In this document: one piece after another, positions 12,670-23,759 of the stretch
Numbering within the stretch: the first letter of the stretch is position 1
Layout of the letters: each line of letters starts with the position of its first letter
Source of the DNA: Lingula anatina
Taxonomy: Eukaryota > Brachiopoda > Lingulata > Lingulida > Lingulidae
Reading direction: 5' to 3'
DNA length: 42,918 nt
Assembly: GCF_001039355.2 (NCBI RefSeq)
Contig: NW_019774136.1
Location: 448,635-491,552, forward strand
Made by a program: the position numbers and the translations under genes
Notes under the pieces: generated by a model
What the model was told of the DNA's origin: nothing
Databases searched by the model: none
What the model saw: only the letters and a program-made list of their open reading frames with translations

Positions 12670-12840
12670 AACACACTAGCAGAGCTAGAAGAAAAATACA
12701 AGAAGGCAATGATGACAACTGCTCAGCTGGACAACGAGAAACAAGCCCTGGTCTACGAGGTGGACCTGCTCAAAGATAAAGTAGAGGAACTGGAGGAAAC
12801 TATGTCAGAGGCACAGAGAGAGTGCAAGGATAGGACGAGA
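12670..12840 (+). CDS. LRRFIP coiled-coil exon 1 (57 codons)
   Basis: Acceptor CATTTCAG, donor AGA|GTGAGT, phase 0-0. The product begins [20 protein letters not shown] and continues with [20 protein letters not shown]. This is the best-conserved LRRFIP segment and shows clear heptads. In vertebrates this coiled coil mediates dimerisation and binding to the leucine-rich repeats of Flightless-I; LRRFIP2 also links to Dishevelled and MyD88, and LRRFIP1 acts in nucleic-acid sensing and beta-catenin coactivation. Which of these roles applies here cannot be read from sequence. A poly-G run follows the donor. Confidence 0.95.
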
Positions 12841-13177
12841 GTGAGTAAGGGAATTGAGGCAGGGTTGGGGGGGGGGGGGGGTCTGGCTTTAGCTTGGTAG
12901 AAATAGGGGAAATAGATTATTAGGTTTGGATGAAAATGCCTTGCACTAAAGGGAATAGGGTTACTTTATGTTATTCCTTTTGCCCCTTATTTATTTATTG
13001 ATATGTACTATGCATTAGCAACTACTATAGTTATGAAGTATTACATGTAATTAACAGTAAAAATAGTACTACACTTTAAGAACGGTTTCAAAAAATCTTT
13101 CAACTGTTGTTCTTGTTGAAGTCAAGTATGTCAAAAACCAATTTATATTTAATGCTGATTGCTCTTTCTTTTGCTAG

Positions 13178-13270
13178 GAATTAGACATGCAAAAAAGGGA
13201 TTTTAAAGAAGTACAGAGGGAATTTGCTGTTCTAAAAGTACAGTTAGAGCAAAGAGATAAACTTATAGAG
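13178..13270 (+). CDS. LRRFIP coiled-coil exon 2 (31 codons)
   Basis: Acceptor TTTTGCTAG, donor GAG|GTAAGT, phase 0-0. It encodes ELDMQKRDFKEVQREFAVLK followed by VQLEQRDKLIE. This continues the heptads and matches the family block ending in Q-R-D-x-L-I-E. Confidence 0.93.
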
Positions 13271-13612
13271 GTAAGTCTGAAGTATTGGAAATGCTTTGCA
13301 TTATCATAAGAGGCTTGCCAAGATGTCATAGTTTACTGTCTCTTTGGGATACAAGGATATAAGAATCTTTTGGCTCAAAGCAGACATAGAGTAACTGTCA
13401 TAAAAACTTCATTAGAAATTATTATGAGATTTCTAAGACATCTTTCTTCATTCAGCAGAATTAATTATGAAATTTTTATGAATTTTTTACCTACTTACAA
13501 ACAGAAAAACCTATTCCTGGGCCAATTAATCACACCCATCATCATTCCCTGTGATAATTATATGAATTTCTGAATGTATTCACCAATATATTTATGTTTT
13601 CCCCCCTATCAG

Positions 13613-13807
13613 GAGCATGGTTTAGTGCTGGTCGCCCCAGAGGCAGGAGAACCTGAGCTAAGTGCGGCAGATCTCGACAGTAAAAAAGGGTTCTCAGCGC
13701 TGCTGGTCAGCCCTGCCACGGCACAGATCCTGGAGAAACTGGGGGAAGGCTCAATAGACGACAAAATTAGGAGGTTAGCCTCAGAAAAAGAAGAGTTATT
13801 AGACCAA
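13613..13807 (+). CDS. LRRFIP central exon (65 codons)
   Basis: Acceptor CCCCTATCAG, donor CAA|GTAAGT, phase 0-0. It starts EHGLVLV, a short conserved LRRFIP motif. A Glu/Ala/Pro hinge follows (about 20 residues), then LLVSPATAQILEKLGEGSID and a return to coiled coil (DDKIRRLASEKEELLDQ). The hinge probably separates two coiled-coil segments. Confidence 0.93.
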
Positions 13808-14776
13808 GTAAGTTTTAATCTTTTTTTTTTCTGTGTTTACTGTGTCTACTCACTGGCCATTTTAGTAGGGTTACAGAAATACAGCACATTCCATTTTTTT
13901 TTGAAAGTCGTATTGGAGTTTAGATAATTAAGCTGAGTTTGTTTTTTTTTTAATTATTATAAAAGAAACATACCTAATATGAAATATATGTTTTGAAAAT
14001 TATTTAAAAGCATGAATGTAATATCAACAAATAGCTTGAGTATAGTAACATAGAAGCTTTACTAATTCAGTACATTTAGGACTAATCAAATATAGCCTTA
14101 TTGATTGTTGTTTTAAGTGTGCTGCAGTGGCGCCCCATACTCATTAACTTTAACAAATAGCAGAAAGAAATGGACAGATAATGCTTGTAATAGGAATGCT
14201 ATTAATACATTTAATCTTTGGAAGTGGGGAGAAGTTGCCTGTAGCCTGGTAGATTAAATAACATTAGGCAGACTTACTTCAAATTAGACTGCAACAAAAT
14301 GACTAATGTTAGATATACTTTTTGATAACATGGCACATTAATTATTTGATCGATTAACGTGTACAGTCATTTATTTATTTATTTATATTTTTATTTGGGA
14401 ATGGTTGGGTAGATTTCCTGCATAGAACCTCTGCCTGTCTACTCAGTGTATTACAAGCTTGAAAAAGTCCTCCATTGTTAAAACTGAATGAACTTCAGAG
14501 AAAAAAAAATACTCACTAGGTTTTCTAAACAGTAATAAAAGGTTGCAGATTTTCATGTGTAACACAATTACTGATATAATTATGATGATATTACCATTTG
14601 AGCTCCATCTCATGATTTCTTAAAATTTGTATTTACATTTTCTGTAAGAGCTTTGAAGTGTATTCTCCATGTAGAGTACTAGTAGTACGAGTTCCAAGTC
14701 AGGCATGAATAGCGAGCATGAAGTTCATTGTAATTGTTATTCTTTATTCATTAATTTACTTTTCCCTGCAAATTAG

Positions 14777-14897
14777 GTTAAAAGGCTACGCCAAGAACTT
14801 GAAGAGGAGAGAGACAGGAATTCTCTATCTGCTAAGTACAGTCCAAATAAAGCCCAGATGAATGGGCCCAGTGACGAACATTTGGAGCAGTACCAGC
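14777..14897 (+). CDS. LRRFIP coiled-coil exon (40 codons plus 1 base)
   Basis: Acceptor AATTAG and donor CCAGC|GTGAGT. The exon leaves phase 1, giving VKRLRQELEEERDRNSLSAK and then a polar linker ending EHLEQYQ plus a split Arg codon. The split codon is completed exactly by the next exon (C + GA), which supports both boundaries. Confidence 0.88.
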
Positions 14898-14920
14898 GTG
14901 AGTGGGCCCGGGCCACTTAG

Positions 14921-15103
14921 AGCACCATCAGAACAGCAGACTAACAGAGCCGCGGATCAAATATGGTGACCCACTGAAAAGCTTGCTGCTTAAATCCAGA
15001 TTAGACACTGAATAGATTCCCCCCGGGAATTACGCAACAAGCGTTCAAGTGGGTCAGCCATATTTGAGCCGTGGATCTCTTAGACCTCTGCTCTGAATGT
15101 GCT
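14921..15103. mobile_element. Foldback MITE in the LRRFIP intron
   Basis: The two ends are imperfect inverted repeats of nearly 60 bases. AGCACCATCAGAACAGCAGA at the left pairs with the complement of TCTGCTCTGAATGTGCT at the right; GAGCCGCGGATC pairs with GATCCACGGCTC, and ATATGGTGACCCACT with AGTGGGTCAGCCATAT. The loop is under 70 bases. It sits only 24 bases after a donor site. No coding capacity; the superfamily is unknown. Confidence 0.7.
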
Positions 15104-15569
15104 GTTAGATAAAGTCCCTTTTCTGAGCTTCATAACAGTGTTAGTTTTTTTGGATAAATTCCTCCCCAAAGAGGTCATGTTTTAATTCACCTCTATTTGC
15201 TCACCACCAGCAATTTTGAATAATGATTTTTTACGGATTCTTCACCATTGCGAGATAGAGTAAATAACCTTGATCCTCTGTGCAATGAATGTGATCTCAT
15301 CCACCACAATTTATCAAATTGTAAATTTAAATTCCTTGGTGGAGGTCTGCACTGTCTGAGTGCTCTTCTAGTTTTAAACTAAGTCAAGAACATAAGGGCT
15401 GAGTATGATATATCTCAAATACGAGCAGGCCATGCTTGAATCTGAGATTCATTTTGTCTTGGTGAGTGGTTTTTTGACATCTGGGGTTTTTAAGTGAGTG
15501 AACTTTTAATTCATGTTAAAAAGTTTTGAGTAATTTCCGTATAGTGATATTTTCGGCTCTTCACTTCAG

Positions 15570-15649
15570 GAGAGGCCAGTAAACAGGTACAGGAACACAA
15601 AGCTAAATTACAAAAAGCAGAAGCAGATATTACAGCTTTAGAAGGAAAC
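15570..15649 (+). CDS. LRRFIP coiled-coil exon (80 bases, phase 1 to 0)
   Basis: Acceptor TTCACTTCAG; donor AAC|GTAAGT. It begins with two bases that complete the Arg codon and then reads EASKQVQEHKAKLQKAEADI followed by TALEGN. This is heptad-rich, as expected for the distal LRRFIP coiled coil. Confidence 0.9.
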
Positions 15650-15930
15650 GTAAGTAGATAGCTTTACCTCATGCAGTGCCCATAGCTAGAAGATTACATT
15701 GTCTTATATTGATTTTTTCGTCTTGCATGGTGGCCAAACTCATTTCTTGTAGAAAAACCCCCATGCTGTTCTTTAATACAAAATATTATTGTATAATGTC
15801 TCTAATTTTATTTTTTAAAAGTCACATAATTTAAGTAACAGGGTAGAAATTATATCTAGAAAACTTTCAATTTAAACTGGGAATTTAAACATAAATCCAT
15901 TTTAAGTATTATTATTATTATTGCTATTAG

Positions 15931-16035
15931 GTTATCAGGTTAGAAAGTCAAGTTAAAAGGTACAAAGCTGCAGCAGACAATGCAGAGAAGGCAGAAGAGG
16001 AACTGAAAACTGAGAAAAGGAAATTGCAAAGAGAG
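15931..16035 (+). CDS. LRRFIP distal coiled-coil exon (35 codons)
   Basis: Acceptor TTGCTATTAG, donor GAG|GTGAGA, phase 0-0. It encodes [20 protein letters not shown] followed by [15 protein letters not shown], the last coiled-coil block shared by all isoforms. Its donor can be joined to either of the two last exons below, both of which start in phase 0 with CTTCGAGA. Confidence 0.92.
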
Positions 16036-16152
16036 GTGAGAAAAACTGCCATGTTTCCTTGCTACGTTTTCTAAGAACTGCTCATAGCCTGTGTAGCGGA
16101 CCACGAGTAATTGAAGCAACACCATTGGATAATACTGCCGTTTATTCACGCA

Positions 16153-16240
16153 GTGAACAGAACTGAACAGAATCTGAACAGAAACTGAACAAAAACTGAA
16201 CAGAAACTGGACAAAACTGAACAGAAACTGGACAAAACTG
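16153..16240. repeat. Minisatellite of CTGAACAGAAA-like units
   Basis: About eight degenerate copies of an 11-base unit (CTGAACAGAAA, with CTGGACAAAA variants) lie in tandem in the LRRFIP intron. The sequence around it (about 16095-16960) differs in texture from the rest of the intron and may be an inserted element, but I see no terminal repeats that prove it. Confidence 0.8.
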
Positions 16241-17777
16241 ATGAAAACTATAAAAAGAAAAGAAAAAGAAAAAATAATAATAACAAAACAGTGAAATAAA
16301 GATAAATAAACTAGATATACTAAAACTTAATTCATGTGATCTTAACAACAAATAATTGATCTTTGCATGTGTGTAAGTTTTTACTATTTATTATTTAATT
16401 TTAAACACTCACACTAGAACAATATCCAGACTCGCTTTCTCCGCTAGCAACTGGCTGCTCAGATACGGCCATAGAAATCTGAGCTGGTACTGTAAATTTA
16501 TTTGATAACATAAATATACATGTGCGTGTTGGTCATGAAAATGCCACTCCCATACTAACATAAACTTTAATAAACACGATGCTCATAACTTATGTTACTG
16601 ATTAAACTTAAGTAAACTTATGTAAACTTTTGTAAACTACACAAAATATCTCTATATAAGTGAATTACACTTTATTTAACACAAATTTTACACAATCTAC
16701 ACGTAATATCGTAACATACCTCCACCCTGCCAGTAAGTATATAAATGACCGCGCAGAGTACATGCAACATCGGCTTTTATACTGTTGATCACATGACTAG
16801 ATGAATAGATGTTACTTAATATTGAGCAGTGTTCTAGTGTCTTCTCTAACACAATATAAATAAACATAAGAACAGCGTGGAAAATATAAAATAAAAATGA
16901 TAACGTATATAATTTCTGCCGTGTCGGCAACAGCCTGCTCTCTTTGTATGGGTTTGTGTGAGATGATGTCTGAAGCGTTTTGTCCTAATATGTCAAGAAG
17001 TATTTTACAATCTTCTGCATTAGTTTGTGATTAAGGCCCTTTTGGTTCAGACAATTCTGAATCTGCTTTGATTTAGAAAGTTCAAAATTAATTTTTTTTG
17101 TTGCTAAAGGCACTGTAATATTAAAATTTATGTTGTGGAGGGGGGGGGGAGGACAGGTTATATCATGGGAAATACCCTGTGATACAATTGTCTTAAACTC
17201 TCTCTGTACTTGAAATAAAATTGTAATTCCAACTGGGGTATTTTTAACATGGAAGTTTTAGTACACAGATGTACCTTTCAAATTTTTGCTTCTTTATCAC
17301 TAGACATATCATTAAAAATAGATCCAAAAAATTATACATTAGACATAACATTTTCACAATTCTTTCATTTGATTAATATAAAATTCAGATTCAGCTGTTT
17401 TCTGCTGCATTTTTTAGGAACACAGTTTTAAGCCATTCTGTACTCCTTTCTTGTTTTGCTTTTTTTCGCCGTCATGTTTTTTTCCTTGATGGGCTTCAGT
17501 TAGCATGTGACAATTTGGCTAATGGGCAACTATGAAAAATGTCCAAAATCAATGTTGAATTTATAAAGATGAAAATATTTTCAGTTTTTTAAGTTGATAA
17601 GTTAATCGAAATGTTTCAGCCATTTGACCAAAAAGAGGGATAAGAAATCCTACATTTATTTATAAATTTCCTACATTTATTTATAATTATGATTCTGTAT
17701 CCTAATTGAACCAGTCCTTTACCTTGCTTTCACCTTTTGCTTTATTTCACCACGAGGGACATATTTTTCTATTTTAG

Positions 17778-17873
17778 CTTCGAGATGCGCAGTCAAATAT
17801 GGAACACCTGCAGAAACACAATCAGTCCTTGCAGAGACGGTTGGATAAAATGCGAGAGGCCCGTTTTGTCTGA
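17778..17873 (+). CDS. LRRFIP alternative last exon A (31 codons plus TGA)
   Basis: The acceptor TATTTTAG opens a phase 0 exon encoding LRDAQSNMEHLQKHNQSLQR followed by RLDKMREARFV and a stop at 17871-17873. It aligns residue by residue with exon B downstream (about 13 identities over 29 positions), so the two are duplicates. An AATAAA at 18237 could end this transcript. Vertebrate LRRFIP C-termini look more like exon B, so A is probably the derived copy. Its open frame and clean acceptor argue that it is functional. Confidence 0.8.
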   Translation, partial: LRDAQSNMEHLQKHNQSLQRRLDKMREARFV

Positions 17874-18236
17874 GGTGTCCTGTTTCGCGTTTTGTTTTCC
17901 ATTATCTTTTATGCTTGTGCACATGCATTATTTAATTGCATCTCATGTTTTTTTCCTTCTCTTTATTACCTTACGGTAGATTGTTTTTTGTTCCATGATA
18001 GCATTATGCAGTAGGTAGATCTAGTTTGCAGGCTGGGGTTGGAAGGGAAAAGGACGGATCTCATGATTTTTTTTTTCTTCAGTGTAAATCTACTGTTCTG
18101 GTGACAGCCTTTTTCAAGCCTCAGTTTGGATCTGAGCATGTAGATTGTTGTCCGGGTTTCTCCAATCAGATCAGTGCTTACATTCCTGTGCTCTTTGTAA
18201 CACTACTTTTAATGGGGCATCTTTGGATACTTAACA

Positions 18237-18242
18237 AATAAA
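18237..18242 (+). terminator. Possible poly(A) signal for exon A transcripts
   Basis: AATAAA about 360 bases after the exon A stop; the plainest candidate for this isoform. Confidence 0.4.
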
Positions 18243-19861
18243 TGAGTTGTTAGTGAAAATGGAAATATTGGGTTTCAGGTATTTTCATTTTGTTTATGGG
18301 AAAATTGTAATTGTCAAAAACATTTTTAATGTCTTTTAAACAGTGTATGTATTTTACATTTTATGTCGATTTGTTTTTAAGATACAGTTGGGGTTGAATT
18401 ATGGGGTTGGGGTTAAGTTTGGAGTAATTGGGGAACGTTCTTCCTACTTCCTGGCCCAGCTTGCCTGATCTGCCATATTAACAGAGCATGTTGCTACTGT
18501 TGCTGACAAACTGATCCGCATCATCATTGACAGCAGCAGTAAAGATGAAACATTGTATATCATTGATTGCATTATTTAATTCTTTAAGTTAATAATATTT
18601 TTTGTTTGTTACCTTCACCCCAACCCCCTTCCTTTTTTTTTTTTTTTTGTATTGAGTGGTTTGTGCATCAGTTTTCAGTTACTTGAACCAGAAGTCAAAA
18701 TGGTGGCACCACCATTGTGCCACAGCAGGTAGCACAGTAGTTTTAACTTGCATGGACTTGGTTTCCTTGGTTGCCTCGCAGTGAATAAATACTGATTGTT
18801 ATGACAGTACTAAACTAGATTATAACCAAGGTCTTTGTATTATTATTATTTTTTAATAGGAGTGTTATCAGTAAATAAATTTTAAAAGATTGGTGGCAAA
18901 GGTTGCATTTGAAAAAAAATTCATTATAGTTACTTACAAAATTTTGGTTCTTTTTCATATTAAGGTTAACTGAAAAATATGTTGTAATATCCATTCACCA
19001 TACTAAACATGGGTTATCATTCTTCAAACAAATTTAAATTTAGCCCGCTGATGTTGTGTGATCAATTCACATTGTCTTGGTGTTGTTTTCAGTTAAAATT
19101 AATCTCTGTGAAGCACCGTATAAAAGTTTGGTAACTGTTGCACCACTAACCGTTGGCTCTTATGTTTGAGGAAGGCTGTGTGTGTATGAAGTCTTCAAAG
19201 GATCCAGTACCCCAGATATTGTGGGTGGGAAATTATTTTATAGTGTGTCAGCATGTGTGCACACAACTGATAGAGACTAATGGTATAGTTTATCTTCACT
19301 TGAATAGGGTTAATGTTGAAAGATTGAATGATGCACACTGTAAGACTTTAATGTGAAAAATTCATATGGAACAAGTTTTCCTGAGGTAAACAGTTTTTTT
19401 TTCTCGGACTTGCCAGTCAGCTTTCCAGACACTCACTGTTACTCTGTAAAAATTAAAAAACCCTTGGTTTACACCTAAGCAATAGTTTTTCTAATGCTGC
19501 CATTCCTCAGAGCTCAACTCTCACACTGACTCCAGTGTAAAATTGTGTCAAGATTGTTGATGGGGTGGCAAGGTTCACCAGGAGGTGGTGAATTTGTTTC
19601 TTTTTATGCCCCATAAATCAGTGGCATTTATCTATTAAAATGTGATACAGAAGTTTACCATGCCCTCTGATAACTTCACAAGAAGTGGTTTATGTACATA
19701 AAGTGTGTTTAAAATCCTGCACTTAATCAATTTAAATCCTAACTAGGCTGAGGTGCATCACAGATAATCTGGTTAAACAACTATTTGCTTGCCCAAAGAA
19801 TTTGAAGTGCTACTGAATAATGAAGAGGTCCAAAATGTTTAGATTTTTGTATACTATGGGT

Positions 19862-20068
19862 GCATTCCCATAGATTTTAGATCAATCTATCCTCGTGGGG
19901 AGTCTCACTAGATTACTGTCAGATAATCTGTCTTAAATGGCCGTCCCGCCTACTACAAGCTGTAAGGGGGTAATTAACTTTCGTGCCCGCTCAGCTGACA
20001 GCTATTTAGCGTGAACCCCCCAGGGAGTTAGGTCGATCTAGTTGGATCGATCTAATCTCTGGGAATGG
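19862..20068. mobile_element. MITE with terminal inverted repeats
   Basis: The left end GCATTCCCATAGATTTTAGA, continuing TCAATC, is the inverted counterpart of the right end GGATCGATCTAATCTCTGGG, continuing AATGG. A more GC-rich, non-coding core of about 150 bases lies between. It sits in the intron between the two alternative last exons of LRRFIP. Target-site duplication is not clear. Confidence 0.6.
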
Positions 20069-20674
20069 GGTTTATGTTAACACTTACTAAGATAGCTTGT
20101 CTAACAGTTCAGACTTGAGTAATGTAGAGGCTTGCTTGGTTCAATAGAAAACTGATGCATGTTTCAACCACATCACAGATGCCCTCCTTTGCAATGGATG
20201 ATCTCCTAGAACTAAATTTATGTGGTTCATTTAAATTCAAAGTTATTAAAAGTATTTTCTTTATATATATATACTTCATGTATATTTACAGAAATTGAGA
20301 TTATGTTAATGTAAACTTTTTGTTGTAAAGAAAATAAGTTTTCCCTTTTTTATCACTCCCTAAGTGTGTGAAAAAATTATTTTCTTTTTGTTCTTAACAG
20401 TTCTTTCATATGTACTTGATATTTTCTTTGTTTTAAGGCTGGAAATTGCTGGTTATTCATTACATGCAGACTGGGAAAATCATGGGGTGATGGCCACTGA
20501 TAAGAAAATTTATGGCTTCTCCATCAGCCTTCTCTTTTTATGATTGCAGCTCGGGGAAACACATTCAAGCCACAGAAGACTAATGCTTTTATTTTATTGT
20601 TAAATCCAACTTTCTTAGAAACTCAAAATGTTATGTTCATATTTTCTTAATTTAGTTTTTCTGTTTCATTGCAG

Positions 20675-20782
20675 CTTCGAGAAACGCAAAATGTTGTGGA
20701 AGAACTTCAGAACCAGAACAGTCATCTCAGCAAGAGACTAGAAAAAATAAAAACTGCAAGAAATGCATTAGTAAAGCCATGA
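20675..20782 (+). CDS. LRRFIP alternative last exon B (35 codons plus TGA)
   Basis: The strong acceptor TTTCATTGCAG opens a phase 0 exon encoding LRETQNVVEELQNQNSHLSK followed by RLEKIKTARNALVKP and a stop at 20780-20782. This matches the canonical LRRFIP1/2 C-terminal pattern (E-E-L-x-x-x-N-S-H-L-x-K-R-L-E-K-x-K-x-x-R-x-A-L). It shares its start (CTTCGAGA) and phase with exon A 2.9 kb upstream, so a given transcript should use one or the other. Confidence 0.9.
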   Translation, partial: LRETQNVVEELQNQNSHLSKRLEKIKTARNALVKP

Positions 20783-21012
20783 GGAAACTAAGGAAGGAAG
20801 AAAATGTATGACGAGAGTGTTTTTCTTTTTATATCTAAATGTGATCTAATTCCATGAGGAGGCAGACATTCTAATGTGGTCTTTATCATCAGATCTTCCA
20901 ACAGCCTAGTGCAGCTGACCAGAAGACACTACCATTTAAGGCTTTGCCAAAAGCATTTGACAGAGTTGTGCTCTTCACATTGCCCTATTACAGAGGTTTC
21001 AGGATGTACGTG

Positions 21013-21150
21013 ACCTAATTTCCCTCCCAGTTCTAGAGCGTAAGGAATTGTATGACACCCTTGTGACCCTTTTCCCCTCCCAGTTCTAGAGCCAAAGGAA
21101 TTAAACAATATACGCTTCCTATTTCCTCTCCTAGCTCCAGAGTGATAATA
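21013..21150. repeat. Three tandem copies of a ~54-bp unit in the 3' UTR
   Basis: TCCCTCCCAGTTCTAGAGCG, CCCCTCCCAGTTCTAGAGCC and TCCTCTCCTAGCTCCAGAGT recur at roughly 54-base spacing, each followed by a diverged AAGGAATT-like tail. They lie between the exon B stop and its poly(A) signal. Confidence 0.7.
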
Positions 21151-21282
21151 ATTTTCCCATTTTTTTCTGGGTCTACTTTTGCTGGATGTTCTTTTCTACT
21201 GCAATATAAGTTCCTAGAGTAACAAGAATAAATTTTGTAGACTTAACAGAAGTTAATCACACTGTTGGACTTGGATTTTCCA

Positions 21283-21288
21283 AATAAA
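21283..21288 (+). terminator. Likely LRRFIP poly(A) signal (exon B transcripts)
   Basis: AATAAA 500 bases after the exon B stop, followed by an AATAAT; the first good signal downstream of the canonical C-terminus. Confidence 0.5.
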
Positions 21289-21299
21289 CAATAATTTGA

Positions 21300-23600
21300 C
21301 AGCAGTTGCTAAATGAAGTCCTGTTCTTCAAGGAGGACTTAGAAATTCTACGCACTTTTCAAAAAGGCTGGTTACCACGGTAACTGTGCCCCCTGTTCTG
21401 GAGGAACTACAAGCTGGACAGGCAGCAAATGTGTCACACTTGAAGAGAAAAGGATACTCTACAGACCTTGCCGGAAAAATAATTTATTGTTCCAAATAAT
21501 GCAATCAGCAGATAAATGCCAGTGATATCCTAATGAAGCATCAGTAGAGACAACAGCTTCTAGTTTGTTTCATTGCCCTAACGGGCTCATATCTGCTAGA
21601 TAATGTTATTGCTGGGGTAATTCCAGCAGCTTTAATTGGTCAACAGATCAGGATGTTACTTAATTCAGGGGCAACTAGAAGGATGGGGGAGACATGTGTT
21701 GTAGGATTCCTGTTAATTCCCATCAGTTCAACAGCCCCTGTGGAAAACTGTTAAAATCCTGGTTGTGCACTGAGATTTGAAATCATGCTACAATGCAATT
21801 TAATTGTATTTGGATAAAACCATTCGGACGATGTTGTATCATACCAGTTTCACAATTTCGATCAGGACATTATTTTACCATTTACTGCATAATGATTTGC
21901 TATTTCTTTGGAGAACATGTAAGCAGTCACAACTTGCTAGCTGACAAAGTATAGTTAAGTGGTTAGGTGATAGTCTTCTGATGCTCAGTAATCTTTTGGT
22001 ATGAGCAGTTTCATCATCAATGTGTCTACTATAACTAATTGCTGGGTCACACATTGATGCTAGCCTTATCATGTTTCGCAGCCTGGCTATGTAAAATTTC
22101 AGTTTGGCCACCCTTTTTGATGTATCTCATTTTACAGGCCCTCCGTTTTATTTATTTATCTATATATTTATTTATTTTAATTTTGTTCGGAAAAGCTAAT
22201 GTTATGTCCTATGTTATTATAATTGGAGGTTTTTCCACATTTGGTGGACATTTTTTAATGCCAAAAAATATGAACAACAGAAAATGCTGATACCAAATAT
22301 CTGTTTTTCTTCAAAAACTAACTAAGGCAATTTTATATCAAGGAATCTTTGTTTGGTGGGCACTGTACTACTCAGATATTGCATCCAGAAAATGAAAATT
22401 CACATAAAACACCCATGCAAAAGGGTGGCCTGCAGGCTGAGGCTATAAACCATATTAACACGACTGGGAATTTTAGTTAATTGGCCAATTTCAGCTCATC
22501 TGCCTTTGGTCTCTACTCATGCCTAAAGAAAAAAAAATGGGTGTAAAAACTTGGGACTCCCTCTCCTGCTGGTAGCACACGTTATGTATCTGCCTGAGCT
22601 CTTCGTTGCTTCACATGGTAACTCTGGGATGACCTCCTTAATGTTATCGTGACTTAAGAAAATATACACCAAAATCAAGGGGCATTTGGGTCAACAAATA
22701 TATGGACTAAGAAAAAAGCTTTTTGATATAGAACGGCTTTCAAGTGTCACATAAAAATATATGAATAAATTTTTTCTCTATAGTTGGTTTTTTTGTAATT
22801 ATTAATCCCACAGGTTAATCTCAGGTCTTTTTTTTTATTGAGGTGTTGCAAAAGGTGTTATTGATACTTGTTTGTTTCTGTATAACAAGTAAATATTTTT
22901 CTTTGTAATTGTTGTTATCATCGATAAATTACCCAAACGCGGGTCATAACCCCTATTCATTTGAATACCACAAGGTGGAAATTTCTGTATTTTCAAATAC
23001 AAACTTTCTTTCAACTGATTTTCTTTACTGCAAATCTGAACTGAAAGTCTCTGCATTTGAATATTGTAAAATGAACATAATTTTTTTAAAGAAAAAGAAA
23101 CTTATTAATTGACTTTTAAGAACTGCATTTAATTGGAATTATCGACCATCATCCTTTACATACCAGCGTAGCGCAGAACGTGCAGTTCCTACAAGGGGGT
23201 TGCTCCTCTCCCCCCCCCCCTTTCCCCCCTCGCTGTGATTTGCCCAATACTTCCTTCCCAGTAGACGGTCCTTTCACGACCGATATAACTGCTAAGTAAA
23301 AATTCTTTAATCATTTGTATGTTTTTATCAGGTATTCAGCTGTTTCTCTCCGTATTAAACCCGGTAATTCTTACCTATCTACTTAATATATTAAATAAGA
23401 AAAGCTTATTATAAGCTGTTTTTTGGAGAAATGTCGTTTAGTCCCATGAAGAGAGGCCTTTTTTGATTAAAAAAAATATCCAATTTCAATGATTTATTAA
23501 ATGTTAGCTGCAATACATGAATGCCATAACACGGACAATAGCTGTATCATATCAAATCATATCAAAAAAGTTATCAAACACCGTAATCATTCGGCCTTTT
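21300..23600. other. Intergenic region between LRRFIP and the IRG gene
   Basis: AT-rich, with only short unsupported open frames. It contains a T-rich/ATTT stretch near 22145-22180 and a C-rich tract at 23207-23228. I see no exon, RNA gene or element with clear ends. Confidence 0.5.
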
Positions 23601-23622
23601 CCGTATATATACGTCAGTCAAC

Positions 23623-23633
23623 GGGGAATCCCC
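23623..23633. promoter_or_regulatory. Palindromic kappa-B (Rel/NF-kappa-B) site
   Basis: GGGGAATCCCC, whose complement GGGGATTCCCC is the classical kappa-B sequence of the mouse MHC class I H-2K promoter. It lies 76 bases upstream of the IRG start codon and immediately before a TATA-like run, the position expected for an inducible immune promoter. Binding and inducibility are inferred. Confidence 0.6.
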
Positions 23634-23644
23634 TTTTAAAAATA
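23634..23644 (+). promoter_or_regulatory. TATA-like box of the IRG gene
   Basis: TTTTAAAAATA directly abuts the kappa-B site, about 65-75 bases before the ATG, which would place transcription start near 23665-23675. A second candidate, CCGTATATATACG, lies at about 23601-23613, next to an ACGTCAG half CRE. Confidence 0.4.
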
Positions 23645-23708
23645 GTTGCTGTAATTTTCCTTTATTATCGGTACTTTGGATTAACAGAATTCCTACTCGG
23701 AGGTCAAG

Positions 23709-23759
23709 ATGTTGACTTTTTGCTACATTATTATCTTGCTGTTGACACATCTTTCACAG
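23709..23759 (+). CDS. IRG GTPase exon 1: predicted signal peptide
   Basis: The ATG (A at -3, in-frame TAA at 23682) opens 17 codons, MLTFCYIIILLLTHLSQ, ending at a CAG|GTAGGT donor in phase 0. The short hydrophobic core (roughly residues 2-13) followed by polar residues is a typical signal peptide. Joined to exon 2 (AERGHAQ...), a cleavage site near S-Q-A is plausible. Exon 1 is tied to the GTPase only by phase and splice signals, across a 1.4-kb intron. If the join is right, the protein enters the ER, which is unexpected for an IRG. Confidence 0.6.

Noticed and set aside
16095-16960. LTR-like insertion in the LRRFIP intron
   Set aside because: The texture differs from the flanks, but I found no direct terminal repeats, primer-binding site or coding remnant.
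20551-20585. A third alternative LRRFIP last exon: GATTGCAG followed by CTCGGGGAAACACA
   Set aside because: Only the first ~14 bases resemble exons A and B. The rest (LGETHSSHRRLMLLFYC) loses the coiled-coil pattern and stops early; similarity is too short to call.
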